From positions 24,131,479-24,195,478 of the forward strand of contig CALNVZ010003433.1 in assembly GCA_940671915.1 (NCBI GenBank): DNA of 64,000 bases, written 5' to 3'. Made by a program: the position numbers and the translations under genes. The notes below the pieces were generated by a model. It did no database searches. It was not told where the DNA came from and saw nothing but the letters and a program-made list of their open reading frames with translations. Origin of the DNA: Paracentrotus lividus (lineage: Eukaryota; Echinodermata; Echinoidea; Camarodonta; Echinidae). Below are positions 49,601-54,548 of this stretch, one piece after another (position 1 is the stretch's first letter; every line of letters starts with the position of its first letter).

Positions 49601-52600
49601 CCATGAATGAAAATATAATGCAAATTAAGCGTTACTCAAATTTTATGCTGTACTGCTACGGGTTTCGCTCATACATCATCTCCATTACATGTACATTGTT
49701 TATTGCCTGACTGACTGATTGGTACATCTATTTATGCATTCATTTTATGTCGTATCAAAATCATATTACAAATTTGCCTCGTAGTCGTTCATTTGTTTCA
49801 GTTTTATGGAGTGGGCATGCCACAAAGTTTTGATTTTCTTTGTGTATGTTTAAAAAAAAATCGCCAGTGACTCGACTTTAACGAAAAGCAAAATGAAAGT
49901 AACATGCATTTTAATAAAGACAGCCCGCAATCGCAGAGTCTTTACAGAAAGCAATTATCGTAGAATATCATACTTTACACATACATGTTTAAAGTTAACT
50001 GTTTTGGATTTTCAATATTGACATTCGTATGTTTCTGCATTAACAGGAAATACACGTTTTACTCCATTATGCTCATTTGCAATAAATACAGATATTAATT
50101 ATATTTTGTCTAATTTTTTTTTTTTTTTATTTTTTTTTTTAATCAAAGTGTGTTTTGATTTGATTGATGTGCAATTACATTTAAATTGTCATGATTATAC
50201 CTATCAATGAGTTTCTCCAATTCCATAACTAATTTGTTTTAACATGAAGTATTTCATTGTATATTTCTTGTATTTGAATGTTGTGTGAGAGTGTGTGAAA
50301 ATATGTGTTCTTCTCTATTAATCTTTCAACACTTCCCTGATTTTTATTGCATGGTCTCTGTTTGCTTCTTCTATTCTCAGCTAATATCATCCTCATTTTA
50401 TTCTCATATATGCCAGTTTGATTAATTATTTCTGTATTCTGTGCAAGCTACTCCTTAGTTACATAATATATATTTATGATCAATTTCATAGAAATCTTTT
50501 TCAGCAGTCATTTTTGGGGTCAAATTCATCTTAACTTAATAATCCCAATACAAGAGCAAATACTTGAGCACACCTTTGCTTTACCGCTCCATTACTCCCC
50601 CTTTCATTTCATAATCAACACACATAGTCACATGTACATGTTGACCAAATGTAGATTCCTACTCGAGAAAAGATTTATTTCTTTGCTATCATTTCAAACA
50701 AACAATCCATTAAATATTAAACATGAAAAGGATGCATGATTAACTTTGTTATTTATCTATAACACAGCCTTTCTATTTCATGTTTTATGATCTGTTAACA
50801 TGTCTTGTTTCTTTATTCTGTGGTGACTGTAAATGTAGTAAAACATGTAAAACTCTAAAGAAAATGTATGTGCCTTTAGAAACCTTTTTATGGAAGTTCC
50901 TGCTGTGATGCATTTGATCCTTTGAAACCCCCTTCTCACATGACGATGTTTAAATTGTGTATCTCCTCAAAAATGGCTACCATAGGTTAGAGAACTTGCA
51001 AAGTAAAACTATATGGTTTAATTGTGTGCAAAGTGCACCATAAATATGAAACGTGTAGGTGCATGCATCTACATGTAAACTACAGATGTAAAATCATGAC
51101 ATCCTGATGTGAACTTTCTAACCAGAAAGAGGTAGTTTTGAGGAAGTACACATTTTTTAACCTGCTTTCGTGGGAACAGTATTTTTTTTAGGTTAGATGA
51201 GTACATTGTACTTGTACTCAAATGTTATTTTGGAAAATAGTGGCCTAAAATCATCTTTTACTCTTGAATTGGCAACAGGTCAAAGACGAGAAAGAGGTTG
51301 CGCGGAAGAACTACGAGGCTCTTAATATCCAACTCAAAGACGAACTCCCGAGGCTGTGTTCCATGTCAATGACACTGTTTAAATGCTGCGTTATTTCTTT
51401 CATCGAGGCAGAGCGGGATCATATCAACTCAACACTCAAGAGGCTCTACCCATTAATTGAGGTGAGGTGATACTCAATTGGTCTTTAACCCATTTAGGAC
51501 TGAGCCTGAATGTGTTTGGGCTATAAAGGTCTATGGGAAATGCGTGTTGTAGCAAAATCAGCTCGTCTCCAATAGGTTAAAGGGAAAGTCCACCTTGAAA
51601 TTAAGTTGATTTCAATAAAAGCAGAAAAATGAGAGAAACATATCATTGAAGATTTGACGAAAAGCCCTCCAAAAGAATAATATGCTTTTTATTAAAAGAT
51701 TTTTAAATTTTGTGACATCATTTGGGAGCAGCCCTCTCATGTGTTGTCCAATAAAATTGTTAGATTTTCATTTCTCATACGAATATATAGCTACTTTCTT
51801 CTGGAAAATATAGCAATTTAGGAGATGCAATTACATCTGTCTTTTTCATGAATAAGTTTACAAATGATTGATCATTTCAGGCAAGTAATATCCTACTTTA
51901 TCTTCATCAATTTTTTTTCAGCTATCGATTGTCAAGTCGACTGACATGATGAACATCATGTCTGACTTTGAGACTAGTCATCAGGAAGCATCGGAAGGCA
52001 TGCTGGTCTATTCCTTTGTACCAAGAAACTTTGACCGCAAGGTGGACAAGTCTGAGAAGAAGTCTAAGAAGCCGTACACCGAACCTAAAGTCCCTTCAAG
52101 TAAACCGGTAAGAGAAGAAAATTGTCAGAATAGACCTGTTTAATCGCTTTAGGATGTTTGGCAATGAAGCCATACACTGAACCTAAAGTCCCTTCAAGTA
52201 AACCGGTAAGAGGGAAAGTGTTGTTATAGAGCGGTTAATTTGGTTTATAACCACCTGGTATAACAGCAGTTGATCTAATAACCTCTTTGTCTTATACCAT
52301 GTCGGCTAAACACATTTGGTCTTCTAACAATTTGGTCTAATTTACCCTTGGTCTAATACATACTTGGTCTAATTCTCACTCAGTCTGATGACCACTTGGT
52401 CTAATTGCCAATGCATCTTATTGTATTTTCGTCTAATGCCCAAATGAATATTTGGTCTATTACCAGTTTGCTACTAGGATTGACAAAGAGGTGATAGAAC
52501 AAGTGGACAAAAAGGAACTGAACATCAGACGAAATGAGATAAAGATAAATTTGCTAAATAAGCAAAGTGGTAATTAGACCAAAAGGTAATTACATGGACT

Positions 52601-54548
52601 GGTTATAGACGAAATGGAATTAGACCATCTTGGATGAGACTTGTGGACATTTGTCCAAGTGGATTTAGACCAAGTGCAATTCACATTTAATTACTTTAGG
52701 ATGTTTGGCAATGAAGTTGTCCTGGAGTTTTATACAAGTATCTTTCTGTATTTAAATACTTGCATAAAATGTGTTTCTATCTTCTCTTGTGATTGGACAA
52801 CATCAAAAGCAAAGAGCAATATAATGTGACACTTTTCCTGATACAGTAATTACAATGTGCTGCTAGGGGAGGGGAGAATCGTACTGAGCAGAGAATTAGG
52901 AAGTGGGGGTGGGGGGGGGGGCGAGGGAGTGCTAGTCGGTGTTCATTAGACTTTGTGAAAAGTTGCAAACATTTCTGAGTCACAAAAATTCACAAAGAAA
53001 TCTTTTAACATGCTCAAAATCTGAAACATCATAACTTTTTGCAAGCCATTTACAATATGTTACATGTATATTGTTTTGTTTTAATTTCATACAATTTTAC
53101 AGCCATCATCAAAAGCGCAGAGCGACGCCCAACGACAGAGCGTCCTGAGCCGGTACCCTACAGGTCGTGTATACCAGGTCAAGACTAACTTCATCGCACA
53201 GCAACCTATGGACATCAGTGTGTACAAGGGTAACATTGTAGGCATCATCAAGGAACAAGACCCAACTGGGGCTTCTGATCGGTGGTATGTCGATAGCGGA
53301 GGTAAGCAACATTTCTTCTGAAAATATCTTCCCTGTTACTAACTCAGGATGGCGTTTTAAAAGCAAAATATAAAATGTCACCGAATTTAAAGGGGAATCC
53401 AACCCCAGGAGAGAATCAACCTTACAGGAAGAAGAAGAAGCTTCAGTGGGAGATATACTTAAAGAATTGTTATGCCCCTACCACCAAAAGCAATACCAGA
53501 GGTATTATTGCTTATGGTTGTTCATCCGTCCGTCCCAAGAACAACTTGTTTAGATTTTTGTTTTTAGTAAGTTGGTCCAAAGGCAAGGGTCACATATGTG
53601 AACTTCCAAAGTTCTAGGTATTCGCCTTATTCTATCTAAAAAATGTGTTAAATGTAAACATCAAACTTGGTGATAGTGTGCATCACAATTGAAAGATGAT
53701 CTGATTAGATTTGAGAGAATGTTATAAAATGAATTCTCTTTGCAGCTTCTCAAGGCTTTATACCAATGGGTATCCTAGTCGCATGCAACGAAGGTAATTC
53801 AACTAACATCTATTCCAGTGATGATGAGGCTAATAGAGGACCGTACAGCGATCTCGGTTCACCACAGGTATGTTTATTTACAGCCTTCTAAAACCTTTAC
53901 AGGTGTTCATATCTATTGGCCAAGTCACAGATTGTCGATCACAAGATACATTGTTGAAATCATATGAGGGGAGAGATGAAAGGGCGGGGGTGGGGAGTGG
54001 GGGGGTTGAAGATTTAAATCATAGTATTTAAGTATTTATTCTATGGAGATTTTGATGAATTCGGGCTCAAACAGCTTTAGATAATAATGATAATTATAGT
54101 CGCTATTGATATAGCATCTTATATGAAACAATTTCATCTCATGTAAGTCTTTCTGACACCTGTCCAACCGGTACCCATTTACACCTGGGTGGGGAGAGAC
54201 GTGTAGACAAAATTCCTTGCTCAAGGGGGTAAGTGCTCCCAAGACCTTTGAATAGATGCAACAAGTATGAATCCCTACATTCTATATAATTTATTATCTA
54301 TATCTCATGACATTGAGCAGGAATTCTACTGAACTACCCTCATTGATTATATACTACTTATCTCTCAACAGTATTACTATGCAGAGTGGGGATTCACGGC
54401 TAGTAGTCCAAACGAATTAACGCTGACAGAGGGCGCTGTTGTGACTGTCATCGCTGCCCAGGATACTGAAGGCAACTCAGAATGGTGGCTTGTGGAGAAG
54501 GATGGTGAACAGGGCTATGTCCCTAGTACTTACCTAGCCAAAGTCTAA
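19462..54548 (+). CDS. DNMBP: Tuba/DNMBP-like Cdc42 GEF: 5 SH3 - linker - DH - BAR - 2 SH3 (spliced gene)
   Basis: The gene encodes a scaffold and Rho-family guanine-nucleotide exchange factor of the dynamin-binding protein (Tuba) type. Twenty-three coding exons join with matching phases into 5343 nt, 1780 residues plus stop: SH3 domains at about 3-60, 76-131, 142-197, 239-293 and 354-410; a proline-rich linker to about 1030; a coiled coil at 1031-1104; a DH domain at about 1126-1315; a BAR domain at about 1320-1590; and SH3 domains at about 1638-1693 and 1723-1780. The DH signature [18 protein letters not shown] and a BAR domain in place of the usual PH domain are diagnostic. In known Tuba proteins the N-terminal SH3s bind dynamin, DH activates Cdc42, BAR binds membrane, and the last SH3 binds actin regulators. 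Human DNMBP, from memory, has four N-terminal SH3s and about 1577 residues, so this one is longer. Optional exons at 38934, 46321, 47205 and 48936 would add residues. The start is an ATG (MEVGSRV) at the very beginning of SH3-1, as in the human protein. Confidence 0.93.
20227..20319 (+). CDS. DNMBP: Coding exon 2: first half of SH3 domain 2
   Basis: The acceptor is TTTTATTCAG and the donor GTAATG. The exon reads [12 protein letters not shown] then [20 protein letters not shown], the ALYDY and RT-loop half of SH3-2. It enters and leaves in phase 1. A damaged second copy lies at 22810-22899. Confidence 0.92.
20438..20512 (-). repeat. SINE-like tail fragment
   Basis: (AAT)n followed by TTCTTAAGCGCTG and CATGTGCTCAAAGCGCTTTG, which is the inverse of the GCGCTTT/GTGC - (ATT)n tail style seen at 15377 and 41770. 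Duplicated in the second block. Confidence 0.45.
21731..22565 (+). mobile_element. Helitron-like element with internal minisatellite (copy cut by gap)
   Basis: It begins with a 32-nt palindromic stretch (ATGCCTCCG ... CGGAGGCAT, 21731-21762), then a CGTACGTC/CGTCCGTA microsatellite, then about 160-bp repeats with TCAAAGGTCACAGAGGTCAA and CACAATAACTCAAGAACTGT. The end is lost at the gap. It probably represents the same element as 24276-25655. Confidence 0.65.
22566..22590. other. Assembly gap (25 N)
   Basis: Exactly 25 N, lying between two overlapping copies of the same intron. The true gap is probably negative, meaning the contigs overlap. Confidence 0.98.
22621..25100 (+). repeat. Duplicated intron block, copy 2 (many 1-nt deletions)
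   Basis: Collinear with 20032-22565. Differences are mostly single-base deletions, often in short homopolymers, in unique intron and repeat alike, which is the pattern of uncorrected long-read consensus. The block then continues into unique sequence that leads to exon 3. Confidence 0.88.
22810..22899 (+). pseudogene. Damaged duplicate of SH3-2 exon (probable assembly artefact)
   Basis: Identical to 20227-20319 except for three single-base deletions (in ACCAAGTG, GTGACTGC and GATCTC). The first deletions produce an in-frame TGA after the residues TPYQ. Surrounding intron sequence is duplicated in the same way, with many more one-base deletions. I interpret it as an unmerged, low-accuracy contig end beyond the 22566-22590 gap. 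A real recent tandem duplication is less likely. Confidence 0.85.
24276..25655 (+). mobile_element. Helitron-like non-autonomous element with ~160-bp minisatellite
   Basis: The 5' region matches 21731 onward: ATGCCTC palindrome, CGTACGTC microsatellite, then seven or so repeats of about 160 bp. The 3' end is GGCGGAGGCATAAATT, then the hairpin CGACCGTGCGCGGTCG (25627-25642), nine bases, and CTAG (25652-25655) followed by T. A short hairpin about ten bases before a terminal CTRR is the Helitron 3'-end signature, and the same end occurs on the minus strand at 63916. No Rep/helicase gene is present. The class is inferred from the end only. Confidence 0.6.
25873..26004 (+). CDS. DNMBP: Coding exon 3: second half of SH3 domain 2
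   Basis: The acceptor is TTTACGATGCAG and the donor GTTTGT. It completes SH3-2 with [20 protein letters not shown] and SGIFPLSYV, then a serine-glutamine linker. Enters and leaves in phase 1. The conserved Trp and Pro-Tyr positions are present. Confidence 0.92.
26005..26438 (+). other. Intron 3
   Basis: AT-rich intron with donor GTTTGT and acceptor GTTATCAG. Nothing else seen. Confidence 0.8.
26439..28889 (+). CDS. DNMBP: Coding exon 4 (2451 nt): SH3 domains 3-5 and proline-rich linker
   Basis: The largest exon. SH3-3 (residues about 142-197) keeps the Trp (DDDWLKG) but has AIQNV where ALYDY is expected and LPAICV where P-x-x-Y is expected, so its peptide groove looks degenerate. SH3-4 (AKTLFPFS ... 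DENWLEG ... GLFPAEFV) and SH3-5 (GKVLYDFN ... DNEWYEA ... GFIPIAYV) are canonical. The linker holds a clathrin-box-like LLFFD (27467-27481), two NPF motifs (28223-28231, 28289-28297), a repeated LLT(I/L)SQVN-DLD motif (about 27989 and 28071), FDP motifs and several proline-rich SH3 ligands such as [18 protein letters not shown]. It ends [14 protein letters not shown] before donor GTATGT, phase 1. Confidence 0.95.
28890..29827 (+). other. Intron 4, 5' part
   Basis: AT-rich. Part of 29635-29760 resembles 45260-45545 (words GCTATATGATTGGTA, GTCGTTTGTAAAGT), so it is probably an old interspersed repeat. It ends with a (TA)n tract next to the mariner-like element. Confidence 0.55.
29830..30841. 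mobile_element. Tc1/mariner-like non-autonomous element
   Basis: Terminal inverted repeats CAGTGGTGGCCAAAATTATT ... AATAATTTTGGCCACCACTG end exactly at 29830 and 30841, with TA target duplication (29828-29829 and 30842-30843) inside a (TA)n tract. The CAGTG-type end and TA target fit Tc1/mariner. The 1012-bp interior has no DDE transposase frame, so this is a deletion derivative or a filled-in MITE. Confidence 0.85.
30997..31140 (+). CDS. DNMBP: Coding exon 5: linker
   Basis: The acceptor is CTGTTTTCAG and the donor GTAAGG. It encodes low-complexity linker ([16 protein letters not shown] and a serine-proline-rich SH3-ligand-like end, [10 protein letters not shown]). Enters and leaves in phase 1, so the frame is kept with or without it. 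Confidence 0.85.
31427..32898 (+). mobile_element. 5'-truncated RTE-like non-LTR retrotransposon
   Basis: The element carries a reverse-transcriptase reading frame uninterrupted from 31428 to 32849. Its start ([12 protein letters not shown]) is internal to a normal RT, so the 5' half, including the endonuclease, is missing. It ends in a (GAA)n-type tail. A 9-bp target-site duplication ACTATGACC lies at 31418-31426 and 32899-32907. The intact frame and duplication indicate a recent insertion into intron 5 in the sense orientation. Confidence 0.88.
31428..32849 (+). CDS. Reverse transcriptase fragment (RTE-like clade)
   Basis: About 473 codons without a stop. RT motifs in order are: [18 protein letters not shown] (motif 2 region), [27 protein letters not shown] (first catalytic Asp), [15 protein letters not shown], and [11 protein letters not shown] with the catalytic FADD box. 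The C-terminal region has [18 protein letters not shown] and [13 protein letters not shown], typical of RTE/BovB-type elements, then a basic RGRGRPR stretch. It lacks the N-terminal endonuclease, so it cannot mobilise by itself. It is unrelated to the host gene except by insertion in its intron. Confidence 0.85.
   Translation, partial: GLDELPVELLKNVSEETLKDFEQLCLDIYETGIWPEDFLRTVMIPIPKKNNTTKCSDFRTISLICHASKVILRTITKRTVKKAETFLGYDQFGFRAGLGTREAIAIMRTLCERSLEVQKEVSICFVDYEKAFDRVNWIKLLHVLKSLGIDWKDRRLIKNLYMRQTVCIRTPEGDSEPGHIGRGVRQGRPLSPILFNVFAEAMIKEAFLDMGDEIHVSVGGRIVNSVRFADDKAIVSDNEDGLQRLMDSLVTAGEEFGMRINITKTKVMKVTRSEQTDLNMNFTISGRKVDQVKQFTYFGSVISNDAYSTREIKTRIALAKNAFSKHSRTLTAKKLKQSLRKRLVKCLVWSVALYASETWTIKKAEERRIDSLEMWLWRRMEGISWKDRVTNDEVLNRVNEVRILRETIRRRKKNWLGHILRGNNMLRDVLEGKMKGKRGRGRPRIGMVSELKEAETYEVMKWKSQDREQWRNG
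32908..34366 (+). other. Intron 5, 3' part
   Basis: AT-rich, including a moderately conserved-looking repeat at about 33004-33300 (AAAGGGATGCAGTAACATTG onward). No exon recognised. A CT-rich tract before 34366 is the polypyrimidine tract of exon 6. Confidence 0.6.
34367..34441 (+). CDS. DNMBP: Coding exon 6: proline-rich linker
   Basis: The acceptor TCTCTTGCAG follows a strong pyrimidine tract; the donor is GTAAGA. It encodes [20 protein letters not shown] and a short acidic end, a probable SH3 ligand. It is 75 nt and phase 1 on both sides, so it can be skipped without a frameshift. Confidence 0.87.
34863..35142. mobile_element. Inverted-repeat element, CAGGGTTCCCAGC ends
   Basis: The ends are CAGGGTTCCCAGC and its near-inverse GCTGGGAACCCTG, and the interior has several TCAGGGAAA(A/T) repeats. 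The CAGGG-type end is common in hAT-like non-autonomous elements. A clear 8-bp duplication is not seen. Confidence 0.6.
35544..35623 (+). CDS. DNMBP: Coding exon 7: start of coiled coil
   Basis: The acceptor is TTTCCATTGCAG and the donor GTAAGT. It encodes [20 protein letters not shown] and GLKEEIE, the beginning of a predicted heptad coiled coil. Ends in phase 0. Confidence 0.88.
36024..36159. mobile_element. Small MITE (TAAAGAGTTAC ends)
   Basis: TAAAGAGTTACTATTAAAGT at the left is inverted as ACTATCAAAGTAACTCTTTA at the right. The interior is also partly palindromic (GGTAACTTTC, GGTAGTTACC). About 136 bp and non-coding. Confidence 0.7.
36583..36724 (+). CDS. DNMBP: Coding exon 8: coiled coil
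   Basis: The acceptor is TTCATGGTGCAG and the donor GTTGGT. The product [12 protein letters not shown] ... [20 protein letters not shown] ... EKEVKTLQ is strongly helical and charged, and continues the coiled coil in front of the DH domain, probably for dimerisation. Phase 0 to phase 1. Confidence 0.9.
36725..37576 (+). other. Intron 8
   Basis: AT-rich intron, no recognised element. Confidence 0.7.
37577..37740 (+). CDS. DNMBP: Coding exon 9: DH domain conserved region 1
   Basis: The acceptor is TTCTGTTAG and the donor GTAAGA. After a proline-containing lead it encodes [20 protein letters not shown] and a following helix, the classic first DH helix in which the conserved Glu contacts the GTPase switch region. 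A GA-rich tract (37757-37915) follows the donor. Confidence 0.93.
38934..39014 (+). CDS. DNMBP: Candidate optional 81-nt exon in the DH domain
   Basis: A pyrimidine-rich acceptor (TTATCTCCCCCTATATCAG) precedes 27 open codons in phase 0, [20 protein letters not shown] then AGEKKKA, ended by the weak donor GTATAA. The neighbouring exons 9 and 10 join directly in phase 0, and known Tuba DH domains have no insert here, so this would be an in-frame cassette placed between the first DH helix and the LFGNM segment. No transcript evidence is available; chance occurrence is possible. Confidence 0.4.
39258..39465 (+). mobile_element. tRNA-derived SINE
   Basis: It has an A-box-like GACTCAGTGGATAGAGCG and a B-box-like GGTCGTGGGTTTGAACCC separated by an anticodon-arm-like segment with CAT. 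The predicted acceptor stem does not pair, so it is not a working tRNA. A non-tRNA body follows (CATGCCTACCAAAAGACATT to about 39465). Confidence 0.65.
39841..39980. mobile_element. MITE, GGGGGCATTTCATCAAA family (copy 1)
   Basis: The left end GGGGGGCATTTCATCAAATG and right end TTTGATGAAATGCACCCC are inverted. The interior contains TTATCCGACAAATTTGCTCT and GATAAAACGTCCGACAAGTC, shared with the copy at 54680-54822. Confidence 0.8.
40857..41064. mobile_element. MITE with ~38-bp terminal inverted repeats
   Basis: Left AAAGGGCCTGTCCCACAGGA and onward to GTGGCGAC; right is its near-perfect inverse ending CCTGTAGGACAGGACCTTT. It is 208 bp, flanked by TA on both sides, and non-coding. Confidence 0.82.
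41524..41644 (+). CDS. DNMBP: Coding exon 10: DH domain, LFGNM segment
   Basis: The acceptor is TTTAAATTTAG and the donor GTAAGT. It encodes [20 protein letters not shown] and a following helix; the LFGNM motif is conserved in Tuba-type DH domains. Phase 0 to phase 1. A SINE-tail-like sequence follows at 41770-41834. Confidence 0.93.
41770..41834 (+). repeat. SINE-tail-like sequence with (ATT)n
   Basis: TGTATAGCGCATTGAAAGGT, GGGCTATATAAATGTAAATT and a run of ATT units resemble 15377-15436. Confidence 0.5.
42186..42277 (+). CDS. DNMBP: Coding exon 11: DH domain
   Basis: The acceptor is TGTTTCTGCAG and the donor GTATTA. It encodes [20 protein letters not shown] and [11 protein letters not shown]; the Y-x-x-Y-C motif is typical of the middle DH helices. 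Ends in phase 0. Confidence 0.92.
42479..42534 (+). CDS. DNMBP: Coding exon 12: DH domain (short exon)
   Basis: A 56-nt exon, [19 protein letters not shown], with acceptor GTACATGTAG and donor GTGAGT. Phase 0 to phase 2; an arginine codon is split to the next exon. Confidence 0.92.
42940..43033 (+). CDS. DNMBP: Coding exon 13: DH domain signature helix
   Basis: A very long T tract and CAG precede it; the donor is GTAGGT. It encodes [20 protein letters not shown] and IAELCK, the most conserved DH region (CR3) that packs against the Rho GTPase. All expected residues (KPVQR, Y-L-L) are present, so exchange activity is likely retained. Confidence 0.96.
43377..43482 (+). CDS. DNMBP: Coding exon 14: end of DH domain
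   Basis: The acceptor is CTTCTAATAG and the donor GTGAGC. It encodes [20 protein letters not shown] and [15 protein letters not shown], the last long DH helix, which ends in the conserved N-E-x-K-R. Ends in phase 1. Confidence 0.93.
43971..44101 (+). CDS. DNMBP: Coding exon 15: DH-BAR junction
   Basis: The acceptor is TATTCTCCAG and the donor GTAAAT. It encodes a basic linker and [20 protein letters not shown], which matches the N-terminal region of the Tuba BAR domain. Ends in phase 0. There is no PH domain. Confidence 0.93.
44473..44588 (+). repeat. Truncated copy of the Helitron-like element
   Basis: It starts with the same palindromic ATGCCTCCGCGACGAAGTCT and continues into a CGTACGT/CGTATGT microsatellite and CGCTTTCGTTCTCA before homology stops. 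It lies in intron 15. Confidence 0.7.
44750..44854 (+). CDS. DNMBP: Coding exon 16: BAR helix 1
   Basis: The acceptor is TAATTCTAG and the donor GTAAAC. It encodes [20 protein letters not shown] and [15 protein letters not shown], an amphipathic BAR helix. 105 nt, phase 0 on both sides. Confidence 0.94.
45084..45215 (+). CDS. DNMBP: Coding exon 17: BAR domain
   Basis: The acceptor is TATTCCGACAG and the donor GTAAGT. It encodes [20 protein letters not shown], then a segment rich in charged and aromatic residues ending NKLYKDY. 132 nt, phase 0 on both sides. Confidence 0.94.
45643..45804 (+). CDS. DNMBP: Coding exon 18: BAR helix 2
   Basis: The acceptor is TTTCTTTTTCAG and the donor GTATTG. 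It encodes [20 protein letters not shown], then [20 protein letters not shown] and a basic end (EKDRTKQ). The PHKL-KR-DKLLD motif is a hallmark of the Tuba/Bin/amphiphysin BAR helix 2. It ends exactly at the BAR tip loop, in phase 0, in front of the cassette-exon cluster. Confidence 0.96.
46321..46416 (+). CDS. DNMBP: BAR-tip cassette exon T1 (optional)
   Basis: 32 codons, phase 0 on both sides: [26 protein letters not shown], then SAKRSK. The acceptor is CCCTGATTTTAAAG and the donor a weak GTCGGA. It shares order and sequence with T2 and T3: basic start, acidic S-D-E-D run, then PRRL and a basic end. It would insert between BAR helices 2 and 3. A CDK-like site (S-P-R-R) and a CK2-like acidic serine are visible. 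Expression is not shown by sequence alone. Confidence 0.65.
47205..47297 (+). CDS. DNMBP: BAR-tip cassette exon T2 (optional)
   Basis: 31 codons, phase 0 on both sides: [31 protein letters not shown]. The acceptor TATTCCTTTTGTAG is good; the donor GTCGGG is weak and is the same GTCGG as T1. It is homologous to T1 and T3. Part of its downstream intron is duplicated at about 47524-47640. Confidence 0.78.
47311..47640. repeat. Short tandem intronic duplication next to T2
   Basis: AATTTGCATGGCC followed by TGTGTCCCC, CCCCACCCTCC and TAGGTCTGTGTGTAG (about 47320-47430) is repeated as AATTTGCATGGCC, GTGTCCCCACC, CCCCACCCTCACC and TAGGTCTATGTGTAG (about 47533-47632). It is a local duplication in the same interval as the duplicated exons. 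A third, weaker match begins near 47842. Confidence 0.55.
48030..48350. mobile_element. MITE with TTAAAGA(C/T)GGGGAAT ends (copy 2)
   Basis: Inverted copy of the element at 2154-2477, with homology along its whole length. It lies in the intron between T2 and T3. Confidence 0.8.
48936..49028 (+). CDS. DNMBP: BAR-tip cassette exon T3 (optional)
   Basis: 31 codons, phase 0 on both sides: [31 protein letters not shown]. The acceptor is a strong C-rich tract (CCCCCTCCCCGCTTAG); the donor is GTTTGC. It is about two-thirds identical to T2. The serine of the S-P-R-R site is replaced by alanine, so the candidate CDK-type site present in T1 and T2 is lost. Confidence 0.78.
49029..51278 (+). other. Intron between T3 and exon 19
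   Basis: AT-rich, with a long poly-T tract at about 50118-50140. I searched for further copies of the cassette exon (S-D-E-D ... PRRL) and found none. Confidence 0.6.
51279..51461 (+). CDS. DNMBP: Coding exon 19: BAR helix 3
   Basis: The acceptor is GAATTGGCAACAG and the donor GTGAGG. It encodes [26 protein letters not shown] and the following helix with [13 protein letters not shown]. The K-NYEALN-QL-DELP motif is typical of Tuba BAR helix 3. Phase 0 on both sides; joins exon 18 directly when no cassette is used. Confidence 0.96.
51590..51860. repeat. Interspersed-repeat-like segment
   Basis: It begins AAAGGGAAAGTCCACCTTGA and GATTTCAATAAAAGCAGAAA, a sequence style I associate with old interspersed repeats of echinoderm introns. 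No termini identified; recognition is from memory only. Confidence 0.35.
51922..52107 (+). CDS. DNMBP: Coding exon 20: end of BAR and basic linker
   Basis: The acceptor is TTTTTTTTCAG and the donor GTAAGA. It encodes [20 protein letters not shown], then a lysine-rich linker ([13 protein letters not shown]). Phase 0 on both sides. Its last 39 bases and donor are duplicated 98 bp downstream (52167-52205). Confidence 0.93.
52167..52205 (+). repeat. Duplicate of exon 20 3' end with its splice donor
   Basis: Differs from 52069-52107 by two substitutions (GTACACC to ATACACT) and is followed by the same GTAAGAG donor. Use of this second donor would keep 98 bases of intron, shift the frame and reach the stop ending EENCQNRPV, removing both C-terminal SH3 domains. 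Confidence 0.85.
52250..52690. repeat. TTGGTCTAAT minisatellite with inverted halves
   Basis: The left half (about 52250-52470) has repeated (T)TGGTCTAAT(A/T)ACC-type units; the right half (about 52480-52680) has the inverse, AATTAGACCAA / AGACGAAATG units. The two halves could pair into a long imperfect hairpin in the intron. Confidence 0.75.
52691..53102 (+). other. Intron 20, 3' part
   Basis: It contains a second copy of CTTTAGGATGTTTGGCAATG (52149 and 52692) and a G-rich run at 52905-52925. No exon. Confidence 0.6.
53103..53301 (+). CDS. DNMBP: Coding exon 21: SH3 domain 6, first part
   Basis: The acceptor is CAATTTTACAG and the donor GTAAGC. After a serine-rich lead it encodes [30 protein letters not shown] and RWYVDSGG. 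The ALYDY position reads VKTNF, so the ligand groove is atypical, but the Trp is present. Ends in phase 1. Confidence 0.9.
53302..53745 (+). other. Intron 21
   Basis: It contains TCATCCGTCCGTCCC near 53522, a remnant of the Helitron-like family's microsatellite region. No exon. Confidence 0.5.
53746..53867 (+). CDS. DNMBP: Coding exon 22: end of SH3 domain 6 and acidic linker
   Basis: The acceptor is TTCTCTTTGCAG and the donor GTATGT. It encodes [18 protein letters not shown], closing SH3-6 without the usual P-x-x-Y tyrosine, then [20 protein letters not shown]. Ends in phase 0. Confidence 0.9.
54080..54245 (-). repeat. SINE-like repeat fragment
   Basis: (AAT)n-like start, then CAACCGGTACCCATTTACAC, CTGGGTGGGGAGAGACGTGT and AATTCCTTGCTCAAGGGGG. 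It resembles widespread short interspersed repeats of marine invertebrates; recognition is from memory and boundaries are approximate. Confidence 0.4.
54372..54548 (+). CDS. DNMBP: Coding exon 23: C-terminal SH3 domain 7 and stop
   Basis: The acceptor is TATCTCTCAACAG. It encodes [20 protein letters not shown], the W-W pair in EWWLVE and [11 protein letters not shown] followed by TAA. This is a canonical SH3 with an intact groove; in known Tuba proteins the last SH3 recruits N-WASP and related actin regulators. The SH3 finishes the protein. Confidence 0.95.
   Translation, partial: YYYAEWGFTASSPNELTLTEGAVVTVIAAQDTEGNSEWWLVEKDGEQGYVPSTYLAKV

Noticed and set aside
52153-52205. Extra exon after exon 20
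   Set aside because: 53 nt, not a multiple of three, and hits TGA in the incoming frame; better explained as a duplicated exon end in the intron.
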